Shown here: one piece after another, positions 6,349 to 12,254 of the stretch | Position numbering within the stretch: position 1 is the stretch's first letter | Layout of the letters: each line of letters begins with the position of its first letter | From: an uncultured Eubacteriales bacterium | Lineage (GTDB): Bacteria; Bacillota_A; Clostridia; Oscillospirales; Acutalibacteraceae | Reading direction: 5' to 3' | NCBI GenBank assembly: GCA_934454005.1 | Contig: CAKSGI010000044.1 | Coordinates: 1 to 12,254, forward strand | Length of the DNA stretch: 12,254 bases | Program-made: the position numbers and the translations under genes | Notes under the pieces: generated by a model | The model's database searches: none | Told to the model about the DNA's origin: nothing | Seen by the model: only the letters and a program-made list of their open reading frames with translations

Positions 6349-7058
6349 AAATTTATTATGATTTTCATATACATTCATGTTTATCACCGTGTGCTGATAT
6401 GGAAATGACACCTAATAATATTGTGAATATGTCTTTGTTAAATGGACTGAATATGATTGCTATAACCGATCATAATTCTTGCAAAAACTGTAGGGCAGTA
6501 GTTGAAGCAGGCAAAAGAGCGGGTTTATTGGTAATCCCTGGAATGGAAATATGTACTAATGAAGAAGTCCATGTAGTGTGCTTATTTGAAAATATTGAGT
6601 GTGCTGAAGAATTTTCAAAATATGTTTATTCTAATATGATGCTTATAGAACATAGACCAGATATATTTGGTGAGCAAGTTGTTTTGGATTTATATGATAA
6701 TGAAATAAATAAAGAACCATATTATCTTTTGGGTGCAACTAATATAAGCGTTAATGAAATTCTAAATATAACTAATGAATATAATGGTACATCATTTCCT
6801 GCACATATAGATAGAGATTCTTATAGCGTAATATCATCATTAGGAGATATTCCTTGTGAGTCAGGGTTTAGAACAGTTGAAATAGCAGATGCAAGAAAAA
6901 AGGATAAATTAAAAAGTTTATACTCTAGTTTGAAAGATATGAACGTTTTAATGAATTCTGATTCTCATTATTTAGAATCTTTGGTGTCAACAAAACAATT
7001 TATAGAATTAGATTCGCTTAATATAAAATCAGTGATTGATTTTATTAATGGTAAATAA
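6345..7058 (+). CDS. PHP-domain metal-dependent phosphoesterase
   Basis: The 237-residue protein spans a full PHP domain. Metal-binding motifs in order are DFHIHS (6-11; H8, H10), TDHNS (41-45; D42, H43), GMEI (66-69; E68), VHVV (75-78; H76), PAHID (152-156; H154) and NSDSHY (204-209; D206, H208). All expected ligands for the two or three metal ions are present, so it is probably active. Relatives act on nucleoside bisphosphates, small RNAs or histidinol phosphate. The substrate cannot be read from sequence. The separate 112-residue insert common in YciV/RNase AM-type proteins is not obvious. ATG at 6345 overlaps the stop of the DRTGG gene by 4 nt, which ties its synthesis to the operon. A role in degrading a signal molecule made or bound by the neighbours is an inference. 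Confidence 0.88.
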   Translation: MKIYYDFHIHSCLSPCADMEMTPNNIVNMSLLNGLNMIAITDHNSCKNCRAVVEAGKRAGLLVIPGMEICTNEEVHVVCLFENIECAEEFSKYVYSNMMLIEHRPDIFGEQVVLDLYDNEINKEPYYLLGATNISVNEILNITNEYNGTSFPAHIDRDSYSVISSLGDIPCESGFRTVEIADARKKDKLKSLYSSLKDMNVLMNSDSHYLESLVSTKQFIELDSLNIKSVIDFINGK

Positions 7059-7176
7059 ATTGAGTCAAAAATTGTTTAGGAATTATTAAGAATAAAATTA
7101 AATATAATTTTTATATGAATTATGCATTTATTTTAAGTGCATAGAGTATAAGAAAATACAATGATTTTTATTAAAT
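7059..7176. other. AT-rich spacer after the PHP gene, weak hairpins only
   Basis: AAAATTA (7094-7100) and TAATTTT (7105-7111) form a 7-bp all-AT stem followed by TTAT, at best a weak terminator for the upstream operon. TATGCA (7121-7126) and TGCATA (7138-7143) form another short dyad. There is no strong intrinsic terminator, so readthrough from the sensory operon into hydC is possible. Confidence 0.35.
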
Positions 7177-7205
7177 TTGCTAGTATTTTACTTTTTAGAT
7201 ATAAT
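7177..7205 (+). promoter_or_regulatory. promoter candidate for the hydrogenase operon
   Basis: TTGCTA (7177-7182), 17 nt, TATAAT (7200-7205). The -35 matches 4 of 6 and the -10 is perfect with ideal spacing. It would give a leader of about 115 nt before hydC. Two more TATAAT hexamers lie closer (7244-7249 and 7257-7262), but without good -35 partners. I saw no clear Rex-type dyad (TTGTTAA-n4-TTAACAA), the redox operator often found before clostridial hydrogenase genes. Confidence 0.5.
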
Positions 7206-7281
7206 TTTTTATTTTGTCTTGTTTTTGGATATCTAGATTTTATTATAATTTCACGTTATAATCTAAGAAGTGTTTATTATT

Positions 7282-7303
7282 TTAGTAATATCTAATTTAC
7301 TAA
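7282..7303. repeat. inverted repeat in the hydC leader
   Basis: TTAGTAA (7282-7288) and TTACTAA (7297-7303) are 7-bp arms with an 8-nt spacer, ending 11 nt before the AGGAGG of hydC. It could be an operator or a leader hairpin affecting ribosome access. The AT-rich arms make chance a serious alternative. Confidence 0.35.
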
Positions 7304-7327
7304 TAAAAATTTATAGGAGGATAAAAA

Positions 7328-7822
7328 ATGCAAAAACGAATAAGTTCTATTCCGTTTAGCGGAACAAAAGAACAGGAACTGAAGCTTTTAAAGGTTATCG
7401 AAAAATATAAAGATGATCCCGGAGCAGTTATGCCTGTTTTACAAGAAGCGGAGGAAATATATGGTTATTTGCCAATTGAGGTTCAAACTATAATCGCAGA
7501 TAAACTAGATGTTCCTTTAGAAGAGGTGTTTGGAGTATCGACTTTTTATTCGCAATTTTCGTTGACTCCAAAAGGTAAATATCATATTTCTGTTTGTTTA
7601 GGAACAGCTTGCTATGTAAAAGGATCAGGTGCAATAATTGACAGAATACAGCAAATTTTAGGAATACAGGCAGAGGAATGTACTGCAGATGGTAAGTTTT
7701 CATTAACTGCTTGTCGTTGTATAGGAGCCTGTGGTTTAGCTCCGGTTCTTACAATTAATGATGATGTTTATGGACGTATTGCTCCTGAAGAGATTGACGG
7801 AATTCTAGAAAAATATAAATAA
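7328..7822 (+). CDS. hydC: HydC, NuoE-like [2Fe-2S] subunit of NADH-linked [FeFe] hydrogenase
   Basis: The 164-residue soluble protein matches the NuoE/24-kDa family in length and layout: a helical N-terminal part with AVMPVLQEAEEIYGYLP (33-49), FGVSTFYSQF (68-77), then a thioredoxin-like [2Fe-2S] domain with ligands C90-x4-C95 (CLGTAC) and C131-x3-C135 (CIGAC). In trimeric HydABC hydrogenases this subunit passes electrons between the HydB flavin module and the rest of the complex. Start: ATG at 7328 with AGGAGG 7 nt upstream. It is the first gene of the operon, with a promoter candidate at 7177-7205. By itself it could belong to a formate dehydrogenase or NADH dehydrogenase module, but the downstream HydB and HydA settle its assignment. 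Confidence 0.93.
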   Translation: MQKRISSIPFSGTKEQELKLLKVIEKYKDDPGAVMPVLQEAEEIYGYLPIEVQTIIADKLDVPLEEVFGVSTFYSQFSLTPKGKYHISVCLGTACYVKGSGAIIDRIQQILGIQAEECTADGKFSLTACRCIGACGLAPVLTINDDVYGRIAPEEIDGILEKYK

Positions 7823-7824
7823 TT

Positions 7825-8376
7825 ATGAGAGAATTATCGTTAAATGTTCTTGATGTAGCACAGAATTCGATTTCTGCAGGTGCAACATTGATAAAAATAT
7901 GTTTAATCGAAAATTTTAAATTAGACTATACTGTTATAAAAATCATTGATAATGGTAAGGGTATGACAGAGTCGCAATTAGAATCGGTTATTGATCCATT
8001 CTATACAACAAGAACGAATAGAAAAGTTGGACTAGGAGTTCCGTTTTTTAAGATGGCCGCAGAAATGACGGGCGGAGAATTTAAAATAAATTCTTATGTG
8101 GGAAAGGGAACTAATATTTATGCTAAATTTATTAATTCAAGCATTGATATGACGCCGGTTGGAGATATAAATTCAACTGTGAGTTTGCTTATAAGGTGTA
8201 ACCCTAGTTTAGATTTTATTTTTGAAAGGCAAATTAATGATAAATCTTTTATACTTGATACAAGAGAAATAAAAAAAGTTTTGGATGAGGATGTTTCTAT
8301 AGACAATTCAGAGATAACTATTTGGATAAATAATTTTTTAAATGAAAATTTAAATAATATTTTAAAATCAAAATAA
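7825..8376 (+). CDS. stand-alone HATPase_c protein within the hydrogenase operon
   Basis: The 183-residue protein has a histidine-kinase-type ATPase domain: N-box LNVLDVAQNSI (6-16), DNGKGM (42-47), DPFYTTR (57-63), GLGVPFFK (69-76, in the place of GLGLxxxK) and GKGT (93-96). Residues 106-183 form a tail I do not recognise. There is no HisKA dimerisation helix or phosphoacceptor His box, no sensor domain and no membrane segment, so classical autophosphorylation on His is unlikely. DPFYTTR is shared with NtrB-like kinases and MutL-like ATPases. Its ATG is 2 nt after the hydC stop with no clear ribosome binding site, so translation probably depends on hydC. Genes of this type between hydC and hydB recur in clostridial operons as I recall. 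Regulation or assembly of the hydrogenase is a plausible role, not shown. Confidence 0.8.
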   Translation: MRELSLNVLDVAQNSISAGATLIKICLIENFKLDYTVIKIIDNGKGMTESQLESVIDPFYTTRTNRKVGLGVPFFKMAAEMTGGEFKINSYVGKGTNIYAKFINSSIDMTPVGDINSTVSLLIRCNPSLDFIFERQINDKSFILDTREIKKVLDEDVSIDNSEITIWINNFLNENLNNILKSK

Positions 8377-8398
8377 TATTTTGGAGGTATGGAACTAT

Positions 8399-8767
8399 AT
8401 GAAATCGTTAGCTGAACTTCAAGCTATTAGAGATAGGGTGAAAAAACAAATAGACATTCGCGAAGAAAAAGATAATTCTGTTAGGATTTTAGTTGGAATG
8501 GCAACCTGTGGAATAGCAGCAGGTGCTCGCCCGGTTTTGAATGAGTTTGTTGATGAAATTTCAAAAAGAAATCTTTCAAATGTAACTGTAACTCAAACAG
8601 GATGCATTGGTATATGTCAATATGAGCCTGTGGTAGAGGTTGTAGTTCCGGGGCAAGAAAAAGTAACTTATGTTAAAATGACTCCTGAAAAAGTTGCAAA
8701 AGTAGTTCATAGTCATATTGTGAATAATAATGTAGTAACCGAATATACAATTGGCGCTAATTCGTAA
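8399..8767 (+). CDS. small thioredoxin-like [2Fe-2S] ferredoxin-family protein
   Basis: The 122-residue protein has an N-terminal helix (1-25) and a thioredoxin-like ferredoxin fold: VRILVGMATCGIAAGARPV (28-46) and TGCIGICQYEP (67-77). Only three Cys are present (37, 69, 73). Aligned with the N-terminal domain of the next gene, Gly33 stands in the place of its C9, and C37 is one residue off its C14. So it either binds a cluster with a non-Cys ligand or does not bind one in the usual way. It looks like a free-standing paralogue of the HydB N-terminal domain and is probably an accessory electron-transfer or structural subunit. Start: ATG at 8399, 11 nt after GGAGG (8383-8387). The frame is open to a TTG at 8381, but that overlaps the ribosome binding site. 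Confidence 0.85.
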   Translation: MKSLAELQAIRDRVKKQIDIREEKDNSVRILVGMATCGIAAGARPVLNEFVDEISKRNLSNVTVTQTGCIGICQYEPVVEVVVPGQEKVTYVKMTPEKVAKVVHSHIVNNNVVTEYTIGANS

Positions 8768-8782
8768 AAAGGAGGCGATGAA

Positions 8783-10570
8783 ATGTATCGTTCACAGGTA
8801 CTTGTTTGCGGTGGGACTGGGTGTACATCCTCAAACAGTGAAAAAATAATCGAAAAATTAAAAGAAGAAATTAAGGCAAAGGATTTGGAAAATGAAGTAA
8901 ATGTTGTAAAAACAGGATGCTTTGGATTATGTTCTTTGGGCCCTATTATGATTGTGTATCCGGAAGGATGTTTTTATAGCATGATCAAACCAGAAGATAT
9001 TCCAGAAATAGTAGAAGAACATTTGTTAAAAGGGAGAATAGTAAAAAGACTTCTTTATCAAGAGACTGTAAAAGATGATACTATAAGTTCGCTTAACAAT
9101 ACAGGCTTTTATAAAAAACAAAGGAGAATTGCACTTAGAAATTGTGGTGTTATAAATCCTGAAAAAATTGATGAATATATAGCTATGAATGGCTATGCTG
9201 CTTTAGGTAAGGCGTTAACAGAAATGACTCCAAGTCAAGTAATAGATATAATAAAAGAATCTGGTTTAAGGGGAAGAGGAGGCGGCGGATTCCCAACAGG
9301 AGTGAAGTGGAGTTTTGCAGCTGCTAATGATGCTGATCAAAAATATGTTTGCTGTAATGCTGATGAGGGAGATCCGGGAGCGTTTATGGATCGTTCTGTT
9401 CTAGAAGGAGATCCGCATGCTATTTTAGAAGCTATGGCAATAGCGGGGTATGCGATTGGCGCGTCAAAGGGATATATATATGTTCGTGCAGAGTATCCTA
9501 TAGCAGTTAAGCGTTTAAGCATAGCTATTAAGCAAGCAAGAGAATATGGACTTTTAGGAGATAATATTTTTTCAACAGATTTTTGTTTTGATATAGAATT
9601 AAGACTAGGAGCCGGTGCATTTGTATGTGGAGAAGAAACAGCATTAATAACTTCTATTGAAGGAAATAGAGGAGAGCCACGTCCACGACCTCCATTTCCA
9701 GCAGTAAAAGGATTATTTGGAAAACCAACAGTTTTAAATAATGTTGAAACGTATGCAAATATTGCTCAAATTATTTTAAATGGAGCTGATTGGTTTAATT
9801 CAGTTGGAACGGAAAAATCTAAAGGTACCAAAGTATTTGCCTTAGGTGGAAAAATAAACAATACAGGTTTAGTGGAAATACCAATGGGAACTACTTTAAG
9901 AGAAGTTGTTGAGGATATTGGTGGAGGAATACCTAATGGTAAAAAATTTAAGGCGGCTCAAACAGGAGGACCCTCTGGAGGATGTATTCCGAGTGAACAT
10001 TTAGATATTCCCATAGATTATGACAATTTACTATCAATAGGGTCAATGATGGGTTCTGGTGGACTTATTGTTATGGATGAAACTACTTGTATGGTTGATA
10101 TTGCAAAGTTTTTCTTAGATTTTACTGTTGATGAATCTTGTGGAAAATGTACTCCTTGTAGAATAGGAACAAAAAGGTTATTAGAGTTATTAACTAAAAT
10201 AACAAATGGCAATGGAACTTTAGAGGATATAGATAAAATGGAAAAGTTATGTTATTACATAAAAGAAAACGCACTTTGTGGACTTGGACAAACTGCACCT
10301 AATCCTGTATTATCTACACTTCGTTTTTTCCGTAATGAATATATAGCACACGTAACAGAGCATAAGTGTCCTGCTGGTGTGTGCAAAGCGTTATTGTCAT
10401 ACAAAATTGTAACTGATAAATGTAAAGGATGTACTGCATGTTCAAGAATTTGTCCTGTAGGAGCGATATCAGGAACAGTTAAAGAACCACATTTAATTGA
10501 TACAAGTAAATGTATTAAATGTGGAGCCTGTATGGAAAAATGTAGATTTGGCGCAATAATCAAGGAATAG
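8783..10570 (+). CDS. hydB: HydB, NuoF-like NADH/FMN subunit of [FeFe] hydrogenase
   Basis: The 595-residue soluble subunit oxidises or reduces NAD(H) at FMN. Domains: an N-terminal thioredoxin-like [2Fe-2S] domain (C9-x4-C14, C46-x3-C50); the NuoF FMN/NADH core (about 115-440) with GLRGRGGGGFPTG (161-173), CNADEGDPGAFMD (191-203), GAGAFVCGEETAL (276-288) and EGNRGEPRPRPPFPA (293-307); the [4Fe-4S] module with ESCGKCTPCR (451-460; C453, C456, C459) and C499; and a C-terminal two-[4Fe-4S] ferredoxin domain (C547, C550, C553, C557; C577, C580, C583, C587). The extra N- and C-terminal domains separate HydB/HndC types from complex I NuoF. HKCPAGVC (527-534), just before the ferredoxin domain, may bind a structural metal. 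Start: ATG at 8783 with AAGGAGG 7 nt upstream. It follows the small ferredoxin gene by 15 nt and precedes hydA by 14 nt. Confidence 0.96.
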   Translation: MYRSQVLVCGGTGCTSSNSEKIIEKLKEEIKAKDLENEVNVVKTGCFGLCSLGPIMIVYPEGCFYSMIKPEDIPEIVEEHLLKGRIVKRLLYQETVKDDTISSLNNTGFYKKQRRIALRNCGVINPEKIDEYIAMNGYAALGKALTEMTPSQVIDIIKESGLRGRGGGGFPTGVKWSFAAANDADQKYVCCNADEGDPGAFMDRSVLEGDPHAILEAMAIAGYAIGASKGYIYVRAEYPIAVKRLSIAIKQAREYGLLGDNIFSTDFCFDIELRLGAGAFVCGEETALITSIEGNRGEPRPRPPFPAVKGLFGKPTVLNNVETYANIAQIILNGADWFNSVGTEKSKGTKVFALGGKINNTGLVEIPMGTTLREVVEDIGGGIPNGKKFKAAQTGGPSGGCIPSEHLDIPIDYDNLLSIGSMMGSGGLIVMDETTCMVDIAKFFLDFTVDESCGKCTPCRIGTKRLLELLTKITNGNGTLEDIDKMEKLCYYIKENALCGLGQTAPNPVLSTLRFFRNEYIAHVTEHKCPAGVCKALLSYKIVTDKCKGCTACSRICPVGAISGTVKEPHLIDTSKCIKCGACMEKCRFGAIIKE

Positions 10571-10584
10571 GAGGAGCGTTGAAT

Positions 10585-12254
10585 ATGGAAATGGTTAATA
10601 TAAAAATTAATGGTATGTCAGTTTTGGTGCCAGAAGGTTATACGATTCTAGAGGCGGCTAAAGAAATTGGCATAAATATACCAACACTTTGTTTTTTGAA
10701 AGATATGAATGAAATAGGAGCGTGCCGAGTATGTGTTGTAGAGGTTAAAGGAGCACGATCTTTAGTGGCATCTTGTGTATACCCTGTTAGTGAGGGGATG
10801 GAGATATTTACAAATACAAATAAGGTTAGGGAGTCTAGAAAAACAACTATTGAGTTAATTCTTTCAAATCATAATAGAAGCTGTTTATCTTGTGTAAGAA
10901 GTGGGAATTGTGAATTGCAAACATTGGCTTATGAATATGGTGTAGAGGATGCAGGTAAATTCGATGGATTTAATCCTACATTTGAAAAAGACGTTAGTTC
11001 TAAACATTTGGTTAGAGATCCAAATAAATGTATTCTTTGCAGACGTTGTGTAGCTGCTTGTGAAAATCAAAAAGTGGCGGTTATAGGTCCAAATGATCGA
11101 GGATTTGATACGAGTATTGGTTGCGCATTTAATAAAGATCTTGCAGATGTTGCTTGCGTATCATGCGGACAATGTATAGTTAATTGTCCAACGGGGGCTT
11201 TAACAGAAAAAGATTGCACAGATGAAATATTTGATGCTTTAAGCGATACCTCTAAACATGTAATAGTACATACTGCGCCAGCAATTAGGGCAACTTTAGG
11301 TGAATGTTTTGGTATGCCTATAGGTACTAATGTTAAAGGCAAAATGGTAGCAGCTCTTAGACGTTTGGGGTTTGATAAAGTATTTGATACAGACTTTGGC
11401 GCTGATCTTACTATAATGGAAGAAGCAACAGAGTTTTTAGATAGAATTAATAATGGTGGAGTTTTACCAATGATAACGTCATGTTCACCGGGGTGGATAA
11501 AATTCTGTGAACATTATTATCCAGATTTATTACCTCATTTATCAACATGCAAATCTCCACAACAAATGACAGGTGCTATTATAAAATCATGGTATGCAGA
11601 AAAAAATAATATTGATCCCCAAGATATAGTAGTTGTAAGTGTTATGCCTTGTACGGCCAAAAAATTTGAGATTGGGAGAAAAAATCAAAATGGTGTTGGA
11701 CTGCCTGATACGGATTTTGTTCTTACTACGCGTGAATTATCAAGAATGATTAAAAGATCACATATTGACTTTGTTAATCTTCAGGATGAAGATTTTGATC
11801 CGGCATTAGGTGTTTCAACAGGTGCAGCAGCTATATTTGGGACTACAGGTGGAGTTATGGAAGCGGCACTTAGAACTGCTGCAGATATTTTAACAGGGGA
11901 GTCTTTAGATAGCATTGACTATAAAGAAATACGCGGAACTGAAGAAATTAAAGAAGTAACTTATAATATTAATGGTATGGATATAAAGGTTGCAGTAACG
12001 AGTGGACTGAAGAATGCTTCTATTTTACTTAATAGAATACGTAAAGGTGAGGTAGATTATCAGTTTGTAGAGGTTATGTGTTGCCCGGGTGGGTGCGTTA
12101 ATGGTGGAGGTCAACCTATACAGCCTGCATCTGTGAAGAATTTTACTGACCTAAGAGCAATTAGATCAAAAGCTTTGTATGATGAAGATAAAAGCTTAAC
12201 TCTTAGGAAGTCTCATGAAAATCCAGTAATTAAGATAGTTTATGATGAGTACTT
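10585..12254 (+). CDS. hydA: HydA, catalytic [FeFe] hydrogenase subunit (3' end outside window)
   Basis: 556 codons are visible and the frame is still open at the window edge, perhaps 20-30 residues short of the end. Domains: an N-terminal [2Fe-2S] domain (C36, C47, C50, C64); a His-ligated [4Fe-4S] site (H96, C100, C103, C109); two ferredoxin [4Fe-4S] sites (C149, C152, C155, C159; C191, C194, C197, C201); and the H-cluster domain from about 225, with L1 TSCSPGW (298-304), L2 MPCTAKKFE (354-362) and L3 EVMCCPGGCVNGGGQP (496-511). It makes or oxidises H2 at the H-cluster. With HydB and HydC it forms the NAD-linked, usually electron-bifurcating, cytoplasmic enzyme. L1 has Ser301 where the CpI cubane-ligand Cys is expected. 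The rest is canonical. Start: ATG at 10585 with GGAGGAG 8 nt upstream. An in-frame TTG at 10579 lies too close to that site. Confidence 0.95.
   Translation, partial: MEMVNIKINGMSVLVPEGYTILEAAKEIGINIPTLCFLKDMNEIGACRVCVVEVKGARSLVASCVYPVSEGMEIFTNTNKVRESRKTTIELILSNHNRSCLSCVRSGNCELQTLAYEYGVEDAGKFDGFNPTFEKDVSSKHLVRDPNKCILCRRCVAACENQKVAVIGPNDRGFDTSIGCAFNKDLADVACVSCGQCIVNCPTGALTEKDCTDEIFDALSDTSKHVIVHTAPAIRATLGECFGMPIGTNVKGKMVAALRRLGFDKVFDTDFGADLTIMEEATEFLDRINNGGVLPMITSCSPGWIKFCEHYYPDLLPHLSTCKSPQQMTGAIIKSWYAEKNNIDPQDIVVVSVMPCTAKKFEIGRKNQNGVGLPDTDFVLTTRELSRMIKRSHIDFVNLQDEDFDPALGVSTGAAAIFGTTGGVMEAALRTAADILTGESLDSIDYKEIRGTEEIKEVTYNINGMDIKVAVTSGLKNASILLNRIRKGEVDYQFVEVMCCPGGCVNGGGQPIQPASVKNFTDLRAIRSKALYDEDKSLTLRKSHENPVIKIVYDEY

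Noticed and set aside
7059..7327. Rex-type redox operator before hydC
   Set aside because: I looked for TTGTTAA-n4-TTAACAA or close forms. Only TTGTTTAGGAATTATTAAG near 7075 is faintly similar, and its half-sites do not form a dyad.
9337..10563. minus-strand open frames inside hydB and hydA
   Set aside because: They are antisense shadows of strongly conserved plus-strand genes, with no ribosome binding sites.

Overview
This 12.25 kb window is AT-rich (by eye about 30% GC). Its gene set points to a strictly anaerobic, fermentative, Gram-positive member of the Bacillota, class Clostridia. The signs are an electron-bifurcating-type trimeric [FeFe] hydrogenase (HydABC), a second [FeFe]-hydrogenase-like protein of the putative sensory kind, RodA, a secreted CAP-domain protein, strong AGGAGG ribosome binding sites and some TTG starts. 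I cannot name the genus. I see no rRNA, tRNA, CRISPR array, transposon or phage gene.

Left part (1-2444, minus strand). A secreted CAP/SCP-domain protein with a long Ser/Pro/Asp-rich linker (270-1139) lies downstream of a RodA/FtsW-family cell-wall polymerase (1281-2444). A 14-bp perfect hairpin follows the CAP gene. The space between the two genes carries a direct repeat of TGTAAC and a second hairpin, so the CAP gene may be controlled separately.

Middle part (2445-3937). About 470 bases of AT-rich non-coding DNA precede a small soluble GHKL ATPase resembling the cytoplasmic part of AgrC/citrate-type histidine kinases (2912-3553). This has no membrane sensor and no response regulator beside it. 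A further ~380-base non-coding stretch carries two promoter candidates for the next operon.

Putative sensory operon (3938-7058, plus strand). The order is a DRTGG-domain protein, an RsbW/SpoIIAB-like ATPase, a hydrogenase-like protein (two [4Fe-4S] sites, an H-cluster-type domain with modified motifs, a C-terminal Fe-S domain and no PAS domain), a second DRTGG protein and a PHP-domain phosphoesterase. The genes overlap or are closely spaced.

Hydrogenase operon (7328 to beyond 12254, plus strand). It has its own promoter candidate (TTGCTA-17-TATAAT). The order is hydC (NuoE-like), a stand-alone HATPase_c protein, a small thioredoxin-like [2Fe-2S] protein, hydB (NuoF-like, NADH/FMN) and hydA (H-cluster catalytic subunit, cut off by the window end after 556 codons). 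HydABC is known in this family to couple NADH and reduced ferredoxin to H2. My inference is that the upstream operon senses H2 or redox state and passes the signal through its ATPase, DRTGG and PHP proteins, possibly to the catalytic hydrogenase next door. The two hydrogenases differ in the first H-cluster motif in a complementary way: SSACP in one and TSCSP in the other, against TSCCP in the well-studied enzymes.
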